64,000 bases of DNA from Pleurocapsa sp. PCC 7319 (lineage in GTDB: Bacteria > Cyanobacteriota > Cyanobacteriia > Cyanobacteriales > Xenococcaceae). The notes under the pieces were generated by a model. It was not told where the DNA came from and did not search any database. It saw nothing but the letters and a program-made list of their open reading frames with translations. Shown piece by piece: positions 17,846-26,660 of the stretch. The DNA lies in NCBI RefSeq assembly GCF_000332195.1, contig NZ_KB235922.1:1884211-1948210 (forward strand), given 5' to 3'. A program made the translations under genes and the position numbers. Positions within the stretch are counted from its first letter, which is position 1. Each line of letters begins with the position of its first letter.

Positions 17846-18430
17846 ATGATTGCTTCTCCAGACAAATCCTATTTAACTCCAGAAGAATATCTTCAGTTAG
17901 AAGCAGCTAGCGATTCTAAACACGAATATATTAATGGTGAAATCTATGCCATGGCTGGTGCGACAGATACTCATGTGACTATTGCATTGAATATAGCTGT
18001 TATGTTACGTAACCATTTAAGAGGTTCTGGATGTAGAGTATTTATTTCTGATATGAAAGTCAGGATCGAAACCAAAAATCGTTTTTATTACCCTGATGTA
18101 ATGGTAACTTGTGAGCTAAAAGACAGAGAAAATAGCACTTATAAACAGTTTCCTCGTTTAATCATTGAAGTGTTATCTGATTCTACTGAAGCATTTGACC
18201 GTGGTGATAAGTTTGCCGATTATCAATCTTTGCCAAGTTTACAGGAATACGTCTTGATTAATACTAAGAAAGCCAGAATCGAATGTTTTCGGCGCACAGA
18301 GGAAGGATTATGGCTGTTACAATTTTATGAACTTGAAGATGGCCAATTTAAACTAACTAATATTGATTTTACAGGCAACATTAGTGATGTTTATGAAGAA
18401 GTAGAATTTGTTGAGCCATCTGCTTCTTGA
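17846..18430 (+). CDS. Uma2 family (DUF820) putative endonuclease
   Basis: A 194-residue PD-(D/E)xK-fold protein. Opening LTPEEYLQLEAASDSKHEYI and NGEIYAMAGAT are family hallmarks, followed by GSGCRVFISDMKVRI, FYYPDVMVTC (catalytic Asp), PRLIIEVLSDSTEAFDRGDK (Glu of the ELxS signature) and LQEYVLINTKKARIECFRR. Uma2 proteins are highly expanded in cyanobacteria, mostly of unknown role, and often move with transposons. Length and ends are normal, so it appears intact. Its own promoter is in the gap shared with acnB. Confidence 0.92.
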   Translation: MIASPDKSYLTPEEYLQLEAASDSKHEYINGEIYAMAGATDTHVTIALNIAVMLRNHLRGSGCRVFISDMKVRIETKNRFYYPDVMVTCELKDRENSTYKQFPRLIIEVLSDSTEAFDRGDKFADYQSLPSLQEYVLINTKKARIECFRRTEEGLWLLQFYELEDGQFKLTNIDFTGNISDVYEEVEFVEPSAS

Positions 18431-18545
18431 GGCTCACTATCTAGTATTCTGTCAATTAAAAATTGACGGGTAAAGGGAAAGGGGAAAAGGTAAAAGGGAA
18501 AAAATAATAGCTTGCTATTCATGCAAGAGGTCTAATATTTCGTAA

Positions 18546-18565
18546 GGGCGAACCGCGGTTCGCCC
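18546..18565. repeat. 20-bp perfect palindrome, dispersed cyanobacterial type
   Basis: GGGCGAACCGCGGTTCGCCC is exactly self-complementary. Related GGGGCGAAC/GTTCGCCCC palindromes are common in cyanobacterial intergenic DNA. It lies between convergent genes and could form a hairpin in either transcript. Confidence 0.6.
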
Positions 18566-18645
18566 CAACAAATAATCTGTCTTAAGTAAAAACTGAAATG
18601 ATATAAAATGGTACTCAACTGTAGATCTTTATAAAATTCATTAAT

Positions 18646-18684
18646 AAGAAAAAAAGCGGTAAATTTGTATAATGTCTACCGCTT
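18646..18684 (-). terminator. Intrinsic terminator of the HtrA protease gene
   Basis: On the minus strand AAGCGGTA and TACCGCTT pair over 8 bp around a 15-base loop and are followed by a run of T. It begins about 30 bases after the protease stop. Confidence 0.75.
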
Positions 18685-18714
18685 ATATGGTGAGGAAATA
18701 ACTAGAATATTTGG

Positions 18715-19929
18715 TTATCTTGGCGTCGATTGAGGCGCAGGTAAGATTCCAACTTTAATTTCGAGATCTACCTTTTGACCATCTCGTATTAGTTGGATTG
18801 GTAATTCATCTCCTACCTTGGCTTTCTGCACCAATTTTTGAATCTCATCAGGCTGCAATACTGATTCACCATCGACTTTTTTGATTGTATCGCCAATTTT
18901 CAAGCCAGCTTTCTCCGCAGGAGAATCAGCGACTACATCCATAATTACCACTCCCTCTTTCTCGGTAATTTGTGACTTTTCGCCACTGGCCTTAAGCTGT
19001 TCTTGAAACTCAGGGGTAATTGCTACCATTTGAATTCCTAAGTAGGGATGGTCGACTTTACCCTTTGTCACTAGCTGATCGGCAACATCTCTGGCTTGAT
19101 TTATAGGAATAGCAAAACCCAATCCTTGTGCGCCCTGAATGATAGCGGTATTAACTCCAATTACTTCGCCTTTAGCATTGAGCAAAGGACCTCCAGAATT
19201 ACCAGGATTGATGGCAGCATCGGTTTGAATAAAGTTGACTCTTTTATCGCCTACACCGACTTGGGCACTGCTTCTACCAGTAGCACTAACGATGCCTGTA
19301 GTCACGGTATTGTCTAATCCTAGCGGATTACCGATCGCGATCGCATATTCTCCAGGCTGAAGTTGATTGGAGTCGGCAATTTTTACCGTAGGTAAGTTTT
19401 CGGCATCAATTTTGATTACCCCCACATCGGTCATCGGATCTGTACCCATAACTTCACCTTTGAAGGTACGTCCATCTTTGAGAGTTATCTCCACCTCTTC
19501 GCTTCCTTCGACGACGTGAGCATTAGTGATAATCAAACCATCGGAACTGACTACAAAACCCGATCCCATGCCGCGTTGAATTTGTTCTTGGGGAAAATCG
19601 GGCATCTGAGAACCGAAGAATTGACGAAAAAACGGGTCATTAAACATTGCAGGAGCGTTAGTAGATACTTTACGAGAAGCATCAATCCGCACCACTGAAT
19701 CTCCTACTTGCTTAACCACCTCGCTGACATAGTTTTGAGGCAAGTTAACTGCTATTTCAGTTGTTTCTTCTACCAATTCTTTTTTATTAGTAAGAGCGTC
19801 ATTGTCAGAATTTTGAGCAAAGCTTTGAGGACTGTTAATTAAATAATTACCACCTAAAGCGATACCGCTACCTAGAAGAATCAAAGATAGAGAAGAAGTT
19901 GCTTTTTTCCAGATTTTCGATTGTGTCAT
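18715..19929 (-). CDS. HtrA/Deg-family periplasmic serine protease (HhoA/HhoB/HtrA type)
   Basis: A 404-residue trypsin-like protease and chaperone for envelope proteins. A signal peptide spans residues 1-38 (hydrophobic LSLILLGSGIALGGNYLI). The catalytic triad is His in IITNAHVVEG, Asp in DPMTDVGVIKI, and Ser in NPGNSGGPLL. One C-terminal PDZ domain follows (VVADSPAEKAGLKIGDTIKK). Length and single PDZ match the cyanobacterial HhoA/HhoB/HtrA group, but I cannot tell which paralogue. A single transcription unit ended by the hairpin at 18646. Confidence 0.94.
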   Translation of the reverse strand: MTQSKIWKKATSSLSLILLGSGIALGGNYLINSPQSFAQNSDNDALTNKKELVEETTEIAVNLPQNYVSEVVKQVGDSVVRIDASRKVSTNAPAMFNDPFFRQFFGSQMPDFPQEQIQRGMGSGFVVSSDGLIITNAHVVEGSEEVEITLKDGRTFKGEVMGTDPMTDVGVIKIDAENLPTVKIADSNQLQPGEYAIAIGNPLGLDNTVTTGIVSATGRSSAQVGVGDKRVNFIQTDAAINPGNSGGPLLNAKGEVIGVNTAIIQGAQGLGFAIPINQARDVADQLVTKGKVDHPYLGIQMVAITPEFQEQLKASGEKSQITEKEGVVIMDVVADSPAEKAGLKIGDTIKKVDGESVLQPDEIQKLVQKAKVGDELPIQLIRDGQKVDLEIKVGILPAPQSTPR

Positions 19930-20006
19930 TTGTTTATATTTACCTATAGCTGACGATTGAAATTAACGATATATATGGTGTTGTTTGAATAGTTTTGGCT
20001 CAAAAA

Positions 20007-20057
20007 AGTCACAGATAACTTGGTCATGACATAACTAAGTCAACTGTGACTGTTTTT
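20007..20057 (-). terminator. Bidirectional terminator-like hairpin
   Basis: Arms AGTCACAG (20007-20014) and CTGTGACT (20044-20051) enclose a loop with a GTCATGAC palindrome. T-runs flank the stem on both strands. It would stop transcription from the DUF3611 gene before the protease promoter. Confidence 0.5.
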
Positions 20058-20253
20058 TAGCTTGAAAGTTGGTGAAAGAGCTTTGTTGAAGCTTGGCTTT
20101 CAACTCACATTTTTAATTTAGACAGGTGATGTGTCTTTATGGTGACAATATTATGAAAAATACTTGAACATTTGATGATATCTGTCTTACTGTTCGGTTG
20201 AAGTAAAGAGTACCGTACCTCCATTTCTGTCAGGATACAAAGTGCTTTTCTAT

Positions 20254-20823
20254 TTATTCTTTTGTAATCCAGTTGAGTAATCCCAAAGAATTGATTGTTC
20301 CAAGAGCGTGTGCCCCTAAGATGGTTACATTGACAAAATCCAAAAACAGATCGGCTGTTTCAATTGCCTGCTGAGGTTCATATATTGGCGAACTTTGAGG
20401 TTGGGCGATCGCTTGAGCAATGATACTAACTACCGTAGTCTCCGAAGCTACGAACGCTAATATTAAGCCCAATAAACTAACCGCTAATCCGATACGCAAT
20501 ACGTTAACTATTTCAGTTCTGTTTGGTTGTTCCTCAGGAACAACACTTTGTAATTTCTTTGCCAAACGATTGTAACGCCAAGCTAAAAAAATTCTAATCC
20601 CTAATACGACTAAACTACCAACCGTAAAAATAATACTAATACTGATAGCGGTATTGTTATCAGGTGCGCCTAACCTGCGACTAAATACAATTAGTCCCAA
20701 AATAATTGCTGATGTCGCCCCCAAAATTAAATGAATCCAATAGCTAATTTGACCCAAGAGTCTAAAAACGCCAGCAAACTTTTGTTTGGAAGGTAGGTTA
20801 GGAGAATTTAATTTATCTTGCAT
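20254..20823 (-). CDS. DUF3611 family membrane protein (Tic21/PIC1-related)
   Basis: A 189-residue protein with four hydrophobic segments: about residues 23-47 (ISYWIHLILGATSAIILGLI), 57-80, 108-130 and 160-182. A soluble loop of Pro and Gln separates the last two. The sequence pattern (LLGQISYWIHLILGATS; LGAHALGTINSLGLLNW) is that of DUF3611, the cyanobacterial family to which chloroplast Tic21/PIC1 belongs. That plant protein is linked to iron uptake or protein import; the bacterial role is not settled. Interestingly, an iron-type ABC ATPase lies nearby, though this may be chance. Confidence 0.8.
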   Translation of the reverse strand: MQDKLNSPNLPSKQKFAGVFRLLGQISYWIHLILGATSAIILGLIVFSRRLGAPDNNTAISISIIFTVGSLVVLGIRIFLAWRYNRLAKKLQSVVPEEQPNRTEIVNVLRIGLAVSLLGLILAFVASETTVVSIIAQAIAQPQSSPIYEPQQAIETADLFLDFVNVTILGAHALGTINSLGLLNWITKE

Positions 20824-21053
20824 TTTAAATATCTAGTAAGTTTTACTTTATAGATTGCAAGATCTTGTTGCTTTTCGACTCCATCAAAAGGGACAAATAA
20901 CTGAGGAAAATACTAAGAAATATAATCATACTTGCAACAGATGAAGTCAAGTAGGGTAATTATTTAATCTTTGTTATAGCTATCTAGTAATTATTTCTAT
21001 TTTTGGCGATCGCTTTAGTCGTTTGAGCGATCATTTGTTACTTATAAAATTTT

Positions 21054-21227
21054 ATGAAACGTCCCAGTAGCCTGATTTTTCGATTTGTTTTGGCGATCGC
21101 AACTATATTTTTGGCTTATGCCTTAAGTAGAATCTTGTTTCGTATTGTTACTCCACCTGAGATTGAAATTGAAGAAGATATCGAATCACAACGATACAAG
21201 CCTCAAGCTGTTACTTTAAAACTTTAG
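21054..21227 (+). CDS. Small single-span membrane protein, unknown
   Basis: A 57-residue frame starting MKRPSSLIFRFVLAIATIFL with one membrane helix (residues 8-25) preceded by Arg and Lys, then a charged tail PPEIEIEEDIESQRY. The amphipathic pattern, in-frame length and HIP1 site inside the helix codons argue that it is a real gene. No ribosome site is strong. The tail is acidic and would face the outside if the positive-inside rule holds. I recognise no family. Confidence 0.5.
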   Translation: MKRPSSLIFRFVLAIATIFLAYALSRILFRIVTPPEIEIEEDIESQRYKPQAVTLKL

Positions 21228-21336
21228 ATAGAAAAGAAGTGGTCTTAGGTTGATAGCGAGCGATCAAGATATTATTATGTTTGATCGCATCAGACAACAT
21301 ACCCAAGATTCAGTCATTGACTTGGGTGTGGAGAAG

Positions 21337-22437
21337 TCACCAAGAAGAAAAAGGAAAAACTTTAGATGCAGTAATAATGGATACGCTTACTTTAGTTCCC
21401 ACCTCAATTACGTTACTTAAGGTAGTACGGGCATTAATTTTTTGCCCAGAGGGAGTTGCCAAACTATAGAAATATTCTCTACCTAAGAACTGTCTTTCTG
21501 TTACTACTATTCCCGAATATTCGTCAGGAACAAGTTCAATATCCTCTTGACGAAGCATTAAATTTGCGCGATCGCAATCGAGGGTCTTTTTAGCAGTGGA
21601 AAGAGGCACTGTGCCGATTTCTGTTTCCCATACTTGACCGATTCTATTCGCAGGAAGGAAGTTAGCCTGAGTCACAAATTCAGCCACAAATGGAGAATTA
21701 GGTTGAGAATAGACGGTTTCTGGCATTCCTATTTGTTCTAACTTACCCTGACGCATGACAGCAATTTGATCGGAAATTGCCAGTGCTTCCTCGCGATCAT
21801 GAGTTACAAAAATCGCTGATGTATTGGCAGCCTTTAAAATTGAACGAATTTCAGCCCTTAATCTATGGCGAATTTGAGCGTCAAGATTACTTAAAGGTTC
21901 ATCTAATAAAATTAATGCAGGTTGGGGGGCTAAAGCTCTAGCCAGAGATATCCGCTGTTGTTGACCTCCAGATAGTTGATGAGGATAACGTTTTTCTACT
22001 CCCTCAAGTCCTACTAATTCTAAAATTTCTCTGACTCTAAATTTAATTTGTTTTTGAGTCAAAGAACTCCTACCAAATATACTTTGGTTCCCTTCCGTTT
22101 TTTGTTTTTTTAAACCATAAGCAATATTTTCTCTAACTGTTAGATGAGGAAATAAAGCATAGTCTTGAAAAACCATACCTGTATTCCGTTTTTCAGGAGG
22201 AAGACAGTGGGATTTGTCACTAACTAGTTGTCCTGCTATTGATACTTTTCCTTGAGATAAATTCTCAAAACCAGCAATTATTCTTAATAATGTAGTTTTA
22301 CCACAACCCGAAGGACCTACCAATCCAAGTAAGTCTCCTTGATGTAAACTCAGGCTCACATCATCTACTGCAATATCTTTACTTTGAGGAAATAGTTTGA
22401 TTATGTTTTTGAGTTCGAGTATTACTTGTTGATTCAT
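21337..22437 (-). CDS. ABC transporter ATP-binding protein, ferric/spermidine (FbpC/FutC/PotA) type
   Basis: A 366-residue ATPase: Walker A GPSGCGKTTL, Q-loop GMVFQDYALFPHLTV, signature LSGGQQQRISLARAL, Walker B LILLDEPLSNLDA and switch His FVTHDREEALA. The C-terminal 120 residues form a TOBE-like domain (NFLPANRIGQVWE; GREYFYSLATPSG). This layout suits CUT1/ferric iron importers such as FutC, in which the ATPase is often unlinked to its permease. No permease or binding protein is next to it here. The substrate is therefore inferred; sulfate or polyamine cannot be excluded. Confidence 0.85.
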   Translation of the reverse strand: MNQQVILELKNIIKLFPQSKDIAVDDVSLSLHQGDLLGLVGPSGCGKTTLLRIIAGFENLSQGKVSIAGQLVSDKSHCLPPEKRNTGMVFQDYALFPHLTVRENIAYGLKKQKTEGNQSIFGRSSLTQKQIKFRVREILELVGLEGVEKRYPHQLSGGQQQRISLARALAPQPALILLDEPLSNLDAQIRHRLRAEIRSILKAANTSAIFVTHDREEALAISDQIAVMRQGKLEQIGMPETVYSQPNSPFVAEFVTQANFLPANRIGQVWETEIGTVPLSTAKKTLDCDRANLMLRQEDIELVPDEYSGIVVTERQFLGREYFYSLATPSGQKINARTTLSNVIEVGTKVSVSIITASKVFPFSSW

Positions 22438-22644
22438 TTAAACTGAGATGAGTGAGAATTAGAAATTTCCTCAGATTGACTTATGGTGTCATAAAAATGA
22501 AGAAGTTTTTAAGAAAAATTTTCAACAATATCAAAAATAATATACCACTAATGAGAAGAAAAAAATTAAGTTAATGCTAATAATTTTTAATATTGCGGTG
22601 TGTCTTCCTCATCTGTTCTCAAACAACTTAATTATTTTTGGTTA

Positions 22645-23571
22645 TTAGTTAGGGGGTAAATGAGCAGGTAGAAGGCTAATAGATGCGATCGCAATATAGA
22701 GTAGAGCGAAGCGGGTCTCGAAGATGGCTATCGAGTGAAATTTGGCTTGACGATACCATTCTTTACACCCAAACACTACGACTAGCTTGATTAAAGCTAG
22801 TGTAAAAGATAGGGCAGTAACTAAGGATAAATAGTCGAGACTATAAAGACTAATCACAATTAGAGTCGCAGTACAATGATAAATCACCCCTGGTTTAAAA
22901 GCTGCGGTTTTCTTGCGACGTAATTTAATCGTGTACACTGCACTACTAAAAAACAAAGTGTTAAGTATCCAAATCGCCATTGCTGCCATCGAAAGACTTC
23001 CTGTAGTTGCTCCGTAAGCTAAGGGGGCAGATAGACAAATGGTTGCAAAACCAATGATTTCATTTACCCTGGATTTATGTTTGCCTTTGATTACAGCGAT
23101 CGCATCAACAATAAATCCTATTATTACTAAAATATAGAGCCATAATAATACCGAAGATTGAAGCCAGAGAAAGATAGCTAAAGATAAAGCAATTGAGCTA
23201 TAGACTCCTCCCCAAACCAAATAGCGAAGTTTCCAGTTTTTGCGTAATTTAATTTGGACTACATAGGGATGCTCTACTTGCAAAGTAAAAAAAGCGCAAA
23301 TTAGAGCTAAAGTTGTTGAAGAAGTCCATCTTTGTGCCAAAGCTGCGCCAGTCAAGAATGAGCCAAATAAGACTAAGATAACTCCATGTTCTGGTGAAAA
23401 TGTTGGGCGACTCCAAATAGGAGTTTTTTTATTTTTTATCTGAGTATTAGTAGAGACTAATGTTCGAGAGTCAGACATGTCGCTAAAAGATTGCAAAACT
23501 TTAGTAGGTAATATAGTTGCGAAATTAAAAATAACTTTATGAATAGCTGAAACTAGCATAAACTGACGCAA
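22645..23571 (-). CDS. YwiC-like family integral membrane protein
   Basis: About 280-308 residues with roughly eight hydrophobic segments. The first conserved block, FSPEHGVILVLFGSFLTGAA, matches the PxEHG opening of YwiC-like proteins. A charged loop RRKKTAAFKPGVIYHCTATL recurs in the family. The 308-codon frame starts at 23571, but MSDSRTLVSTNTQ at 23478 is a better start, because the first 31 residues do not fit the family. Function is unknown. A short relic of a second copy of its 3' end lies upstream at 23829-23870. Confidence 0.75.
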   Translation of the reverse strand: MRQFMLVSAIHKVIFNFATILPTKVLQSFSDMSDSRTLVSTNTQIKNKKTPIWSRPTFSPEHGVILVLFGSFLTGAALAQRWTSSTTLALICAFFTLQVEHPYVVQIKLRKNWKLRYLVWGGVYSSIALSLAIFLWLQSSVLLWLYILVIIGFIVDAIAVIKGKHKSRVNEIIGFATICLSAPLAYGATTGSLSMAAMAIWILNTLFFSSAVYTIKLRRKKTAAFKPGVIYHCTATLIVISLYSLDYLSLVTALSFTLALIKLVVVFGCKEWYRQAKFHSIAIFETRFALLYIAIASISLLPAHLPPN

Positions 23572-24336
23572 CTTTTCGTCAATTTAGATTTGATTTTGCG
23601 AGTAGAGAATTAGGAACTAGGATTCTTTATCTACCCAATTCCTAACAGGTTAAGATATGAGGACTTGACCTCTCAACTATCATACAGTTTATTGATAATT
23701 TATTTCAATAATTTTTTTAAAATATTGTCTTCATACATTTCTATTTCAGACGAGCCCAGTCAAGGCGATCAGCTCTGCTGGTGCGCTCCGCGCAATCGCT
23801 CAAATTATGATTGTTTTGATAATTATTTTAGGTATTAGTGAGGAGGTAAACGAGCAGAAAGAAGGCTAGTAAGCTGGTCAACATCAAATTTATTGGTTGA
23901 GGCTGATGGGGAGATGGGAAAATAGGGGGATGGGGAGAGGATTGTCCGGTTTATTTCCTAATTAATAAATATGCAAGTTAAATGTGGATTAGCTTAGATG
24001 CGATATATTTTTCTGAAGTTAATCATATATAGATAAAAATCAATGGTTTTCAAAAACAAGTTTATTTTTACCTATGTTAGGATGAAGACTCAGCACAAAA
24101 ACTTCATCGAAATCCGTTGAAGGCGATCGCCGTTAAATATCTCAGACAACCAAATTTTTAAACTACAACTTATTCAGGCATTAAAGATTATTGGTTTTAT
24201 AGAATTTTCGGCAGTCGATCAACTCAGAGAATTGGAGTGAGGAAAGCAGTCAAGATATTAATGATCCTCTGAGTTTGTAATCAATCTGAATCGTACTTAT
24301 GCACACAAATCGTGTAGGCAATTTGATAAATGGATC
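23572..24336. other. Intergenic region with relic of a YwiC-like gene
   Basis: About 765 bases. It holds the YwiC relic, a GC-rich dispersed repeat near 23763-23805 (GCGATCAGCTCTGCTGGTGC followed by GCTCCGCGCAATCGC), a G-rich tract near 23907-23940 and HIP1 sites. The promoter of the sigma factor gene should lie in the right part. No other gene is evident. Confidence 0.5.
23829..23870 (-). pseudogene. Relic of the 3' end of a second YwiC-like gene
   Basis: The minus strand reads SLLSARLPPH and stop, against SLLPAHLPPN and stop in the intact gene ending at 22645. The surrounding bases are also similar. The rest of the second copy is gone. Confidence 0.6.
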
Positions 24337-25458
24337 ATGATATGCGCTAACGACTTACCCAAAAATACTCAACACGGGAAAAATGAAGACAATTTTTTGT
24401 TTGTTCGAGAAAACCAAGACAAAATTATTAACCAACAAACTACTGATCGTGGAAAACGATTAGTCAAAATTAAAGCGGGCTATTCTCAAGCCAAAACTCA
24501 GAAACCAAATCATTCCCAAGATTCTGTAAAAGATTATTTACGAGAAATTGGTCGAACTCAACCGCTGAGTGGAGCAGAAGTAATTATACTCAGTCGCCAA
24601 GTATCTGATTTGCATCAATTGGAAAAGATTCGCCAGCAGCTAGGTCAGAAAATAAGACGGCAGCCAAGCGATCGAGAATGGTCTCAAGCAGCAAATATGT
24701 CTCTAACTGCTTTTCGTCGTCGTTTGCTGATAGGTCGTCAGGCTAAAAACAAGATGGTCAAGTCTAATCTGAAATTAGTAGTGTTTATAGCTAAAAAATA
24801 TCTCAGATGCGGGCTTTCATTTCAGGATCTGATCCAAGAAGGTAATTTGGGTTTGATCCGAGCCACTGAAAAATTCGATCCTGATAAGGGTTGTAAGTTT
24901 TCTACATATGCTTATTGGTGGATTCGTCAGGCGATCATGCGAGCTATTGCCGAACAATCTCGAACCATCCGCTTGCCCATTCATATCCACGATAAACTCT
25001 CACAAATCAAGAAAACGTTCAAACTATTGTCTCAGAAACTACAACGTCAGCCCAGCGAAGCAGAGATAGCGGAAAGTCTTGACATGAATATAAAACAACT
25101 AAGATTTGTGCTTGAAGTATTCCAAACGCCGTTTTCTCTAGAAATTCCTGTTGCTCGCGAAGAAGATTCTCGCTCACTAGAAGAGTGTATTGAATCAGAT
25201 ATTCTCACGCCAGAAGAGTGGATGGTAAAAGAATTAATGCGTGAAGAAGTAAAGAGTATTTTAGGCTGTCTTAATTCTCAAGAACAAAATATTCTCCGTC
25301 TTCGTTATGGTCTTGATGATGGAAAAATCAAGACCCCAGCGGAAGTTGCTCAGATTTTCAATTTGAGTCGAGAAGAAATCAATCAAATTAGAGCACGAGC
25401 ATTGAATAAGTTACGTCGTCTCTATGGCAATTCGGACTCGAAAGAATATCTATTTTAA
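24337..25458 (+). CDS. Group 2 RNA polymerase sigma factor (RpoD/SigA family)
   Basis: A 373-residue sigma-70 factor. Region 1.2 is [14 protein letters not shown], region 2 is [20 protein letters not shown], then [20 protein letters not shown] and [17 protein letters not shown], region 3 is [20 protein letters not shown], and region 4 is [17 protein letters not shown] and [20 protein letters not shown]. It lacks the long N-terminal extension of the primary SigA, so it is one of the stress or carbon/nitrogen responsive group 2 factors; I cannot say which (SigB-E). It could drive the downstream ndhI, ATPase and OCP genes, but no promoter evidence supports that. Confidence 0.9.
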   Translation: MICANDLPKNTQHGKNEDNFLFVRENQDKIINQQTTDRGKRLVKIKAGYSQAKTQKPNHSQDSVKDYLREIGRTQPLSGAEVIILSRQVSDLHQLEKIRQQLGQKIRRQPSDREWSQAANMSLTAFRRRLLIGRQAKNKMVKSNLKLVVFIAKKYLRCGLSFQDLIQEGNLGLIRATEKFDPDKGCKFSTYAYWWIRQAIMRAIAEQSRTIRLPIHIHDKLSQIKKTFKLLSQKLQRQPSEAEIAESLDMNIKQLRFVLEVFQTPFSLEIPVAREEDSRSLEECIESDILTPEEWMVKELMREEVKSILGCLNSQEQNILRLRYGLDDGKIKTPAEVAQIFNLSREEINQIRARALNKLRRLYGNSDSKEYLF

Positions 25459-25488
25459 AGCGAGCCTGTTATCGGTTTAGTAGAAAAT

Positions 25489-25734
25489 ATGAGCGATAAA
25501 ATTACTCCTAATACATTTAAGCGCAAGTGTGAAATTCGAGACAGTGAAAAACATACGTCTAAAATAAGAGTTCCTTATCTTGGTTATATTCCTTTAGATC
25601 CCGCCGTTCCTAAATATAGCGATCGCGGCTTGCCAATTGTTTTAGCTGAACTCTCATCAATATTTGCCAGTGCTTTAAATACAATCATTTGGGCGATCGC
25701 ATCTCAAATAACCGTTGCGGCGCTCAAATCATGA
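25489..25734 (+). CDS. Mrp/ApbC C-terminal domain fragment as a small ORF
   Basis: Residues 27-60 (VPYLGYIPLDPAVPKYSDRG, LPIVLAE) match the C-terminal part of Mrp/NBP35-type Fe-S carrier ATPases, which read VPFLGExPLDPxVRxGxDxGxPxV. The Walker A and Cys-x-x-Cys parts are absent and the 81-residue frame has its own ATG. It is either a remnant of a lost mrp copy or a small protein that uses only this segment. It starts 30 bases after the sigma factor stop, so they may share a transcript. Confidence 0.6.
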   Translation: MSDKITPNTFKRKCEIRDSEKHTSKIRVPYLGYIPLDPAVPKYSDRGLPIVLAELSSIFASALNTIIWAIASQITVAALKS

Positions 25735-25767
25735 TGGCAATGTATCACTGATTCCCAGAATTCTCTA

Positions 25768-25998
25768 ATGCAGACAATTTCCTTGACCCAAATAGTTCGA
25801 TGCCCTAACTGTGGTAGTGTTGCCACCCGCCATTATTACAACCATAGCGAGGTATCGAAATCTGGTTTTCATCTCAATCAGCAACTTATCCACACTGAAT
25901 GTTCAACCTGTGATTATCTTCTGAAGATGCGTACTATCGACGGCAGTGTGATTGAAGCTTACGCGCCGAGTATTCATCCTGTTCACTTTAGTAGCTAA
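25768..25998 (+). CDS. Small zinc-ribbon protein (cyanobacterial, often labelled PriA-like)
   Basis: A 76-residue protein with two Cys pairs, [13 protein letters not shown] and [12 protein letters not shown], spaced as a zinc ribbon, followed by [12 protein letters not shown], a conserved tail in a small cyanobacterial family. Databases often label such proteins as replication restart helicase PriA because of the ribbon, but no helicase is present. Function is unknown. It is co-directional with the neighbouring genes and close to ndhI (27 bases). Confidence 0.7.
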   Translation: MQTISLTQIVRCPNCGSVATRHYYNHSEVSKSGFHLNQQLIHTECSTCDYLLKMRTIDGSVIEAYAPSIHPVHFSS

Positions 25999-26024
25999 CT
26001 GTTTTTAACAGTAATGAAAAAACG

Positions 26025-26603
26025 ATGTTTAATATTCTCAAACCAGTTAGTAATTACGCCAAAGAAACCTTTCAAGCAGTAAAAAATATTGGTCAAGGAC
26101 TTTCTGTTACTTTCGACCATATGCAGCGTCGCCCCGTTACAGTTCAATATCCCTATGAAAAACTAATTCCCTCGGAACGCTATCGAGGTCGAATTCACTT
26201 TGAGTTCGATAAATGTATCTCTTGTGAAGTTTGTGTTCGAGTATGCCCGATTAATCTTCCCGTAGTGGATTGGGAATTTGATCGCCAAGTGAAAAAGAAA
26301 AAGCTCAAGCACTACAGTATTGACTTTGGTGTCTGTATTTTTTGTGGTAATTGCGTGGAGTATTGTCCAACTAACTGTCTGTCAATGACTGAAGAATACG
26401 AGCTAGCTTCCTACGACCGACATGAGTTGAACTACGATAATGTTGCCCTAGGGAGATTGCCCTATAAAGTTACTCAAGACCCGATGGTAACTCCACTACG
26501 AGAATTTGCCTATTTACCCGAAGGCGTTGTCGACCCCCATGACTTACCAACCGCAAGCCAAAGAGCGGGCAAGCGTCCTGAAGAAATTGATTTAAATAGT
26601 TAA
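26025..26603 (+). CDS. ndhI: NAD(P)H-quinone oxidoreductase subunit I (NdhI), orphan copy
   Basis: Carries the two [4Fe-4S] clusters (homologous to N6a/N6b) of the photosynthetic NDH-1 complex: [12 protein letters not shown] and [12 protein letters not shown]. The rest, including [40 protein letters not shown] and [17 protein letters not shown], is typical NdhI. The 192-residue length is normal. In cyanobacteria ndhI usually sits in ndhA-I-G-E; here none of those genes is adjacent, so this is probably a second, separately regulated copy. All cluster cysteines are present, so it should be functional. Confidence 0.93.
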   Translation: MFNILKPVSNYAKETFQAVKNIGQGLSVTFDHMQRRPVTVQYPYEKLIPSERYRGRIHFEFDKCISCEVCVRVCPINLPVVDWEFDRQVKKKKLKHYSIDFGVCIFCGNCVEYCPTNCLSMTEEYELASYDRHELNYDNVALGRLPYKVTQDPMVTPLREFAYLPEGVVDPHDLPTASQRAGKRPEEIDLNS

Positions 26604-26660
26604 TTTAATGACTTTAGATTCACCATTTAGAGAATCCGTATAACTGTTTTACCCAATTAA

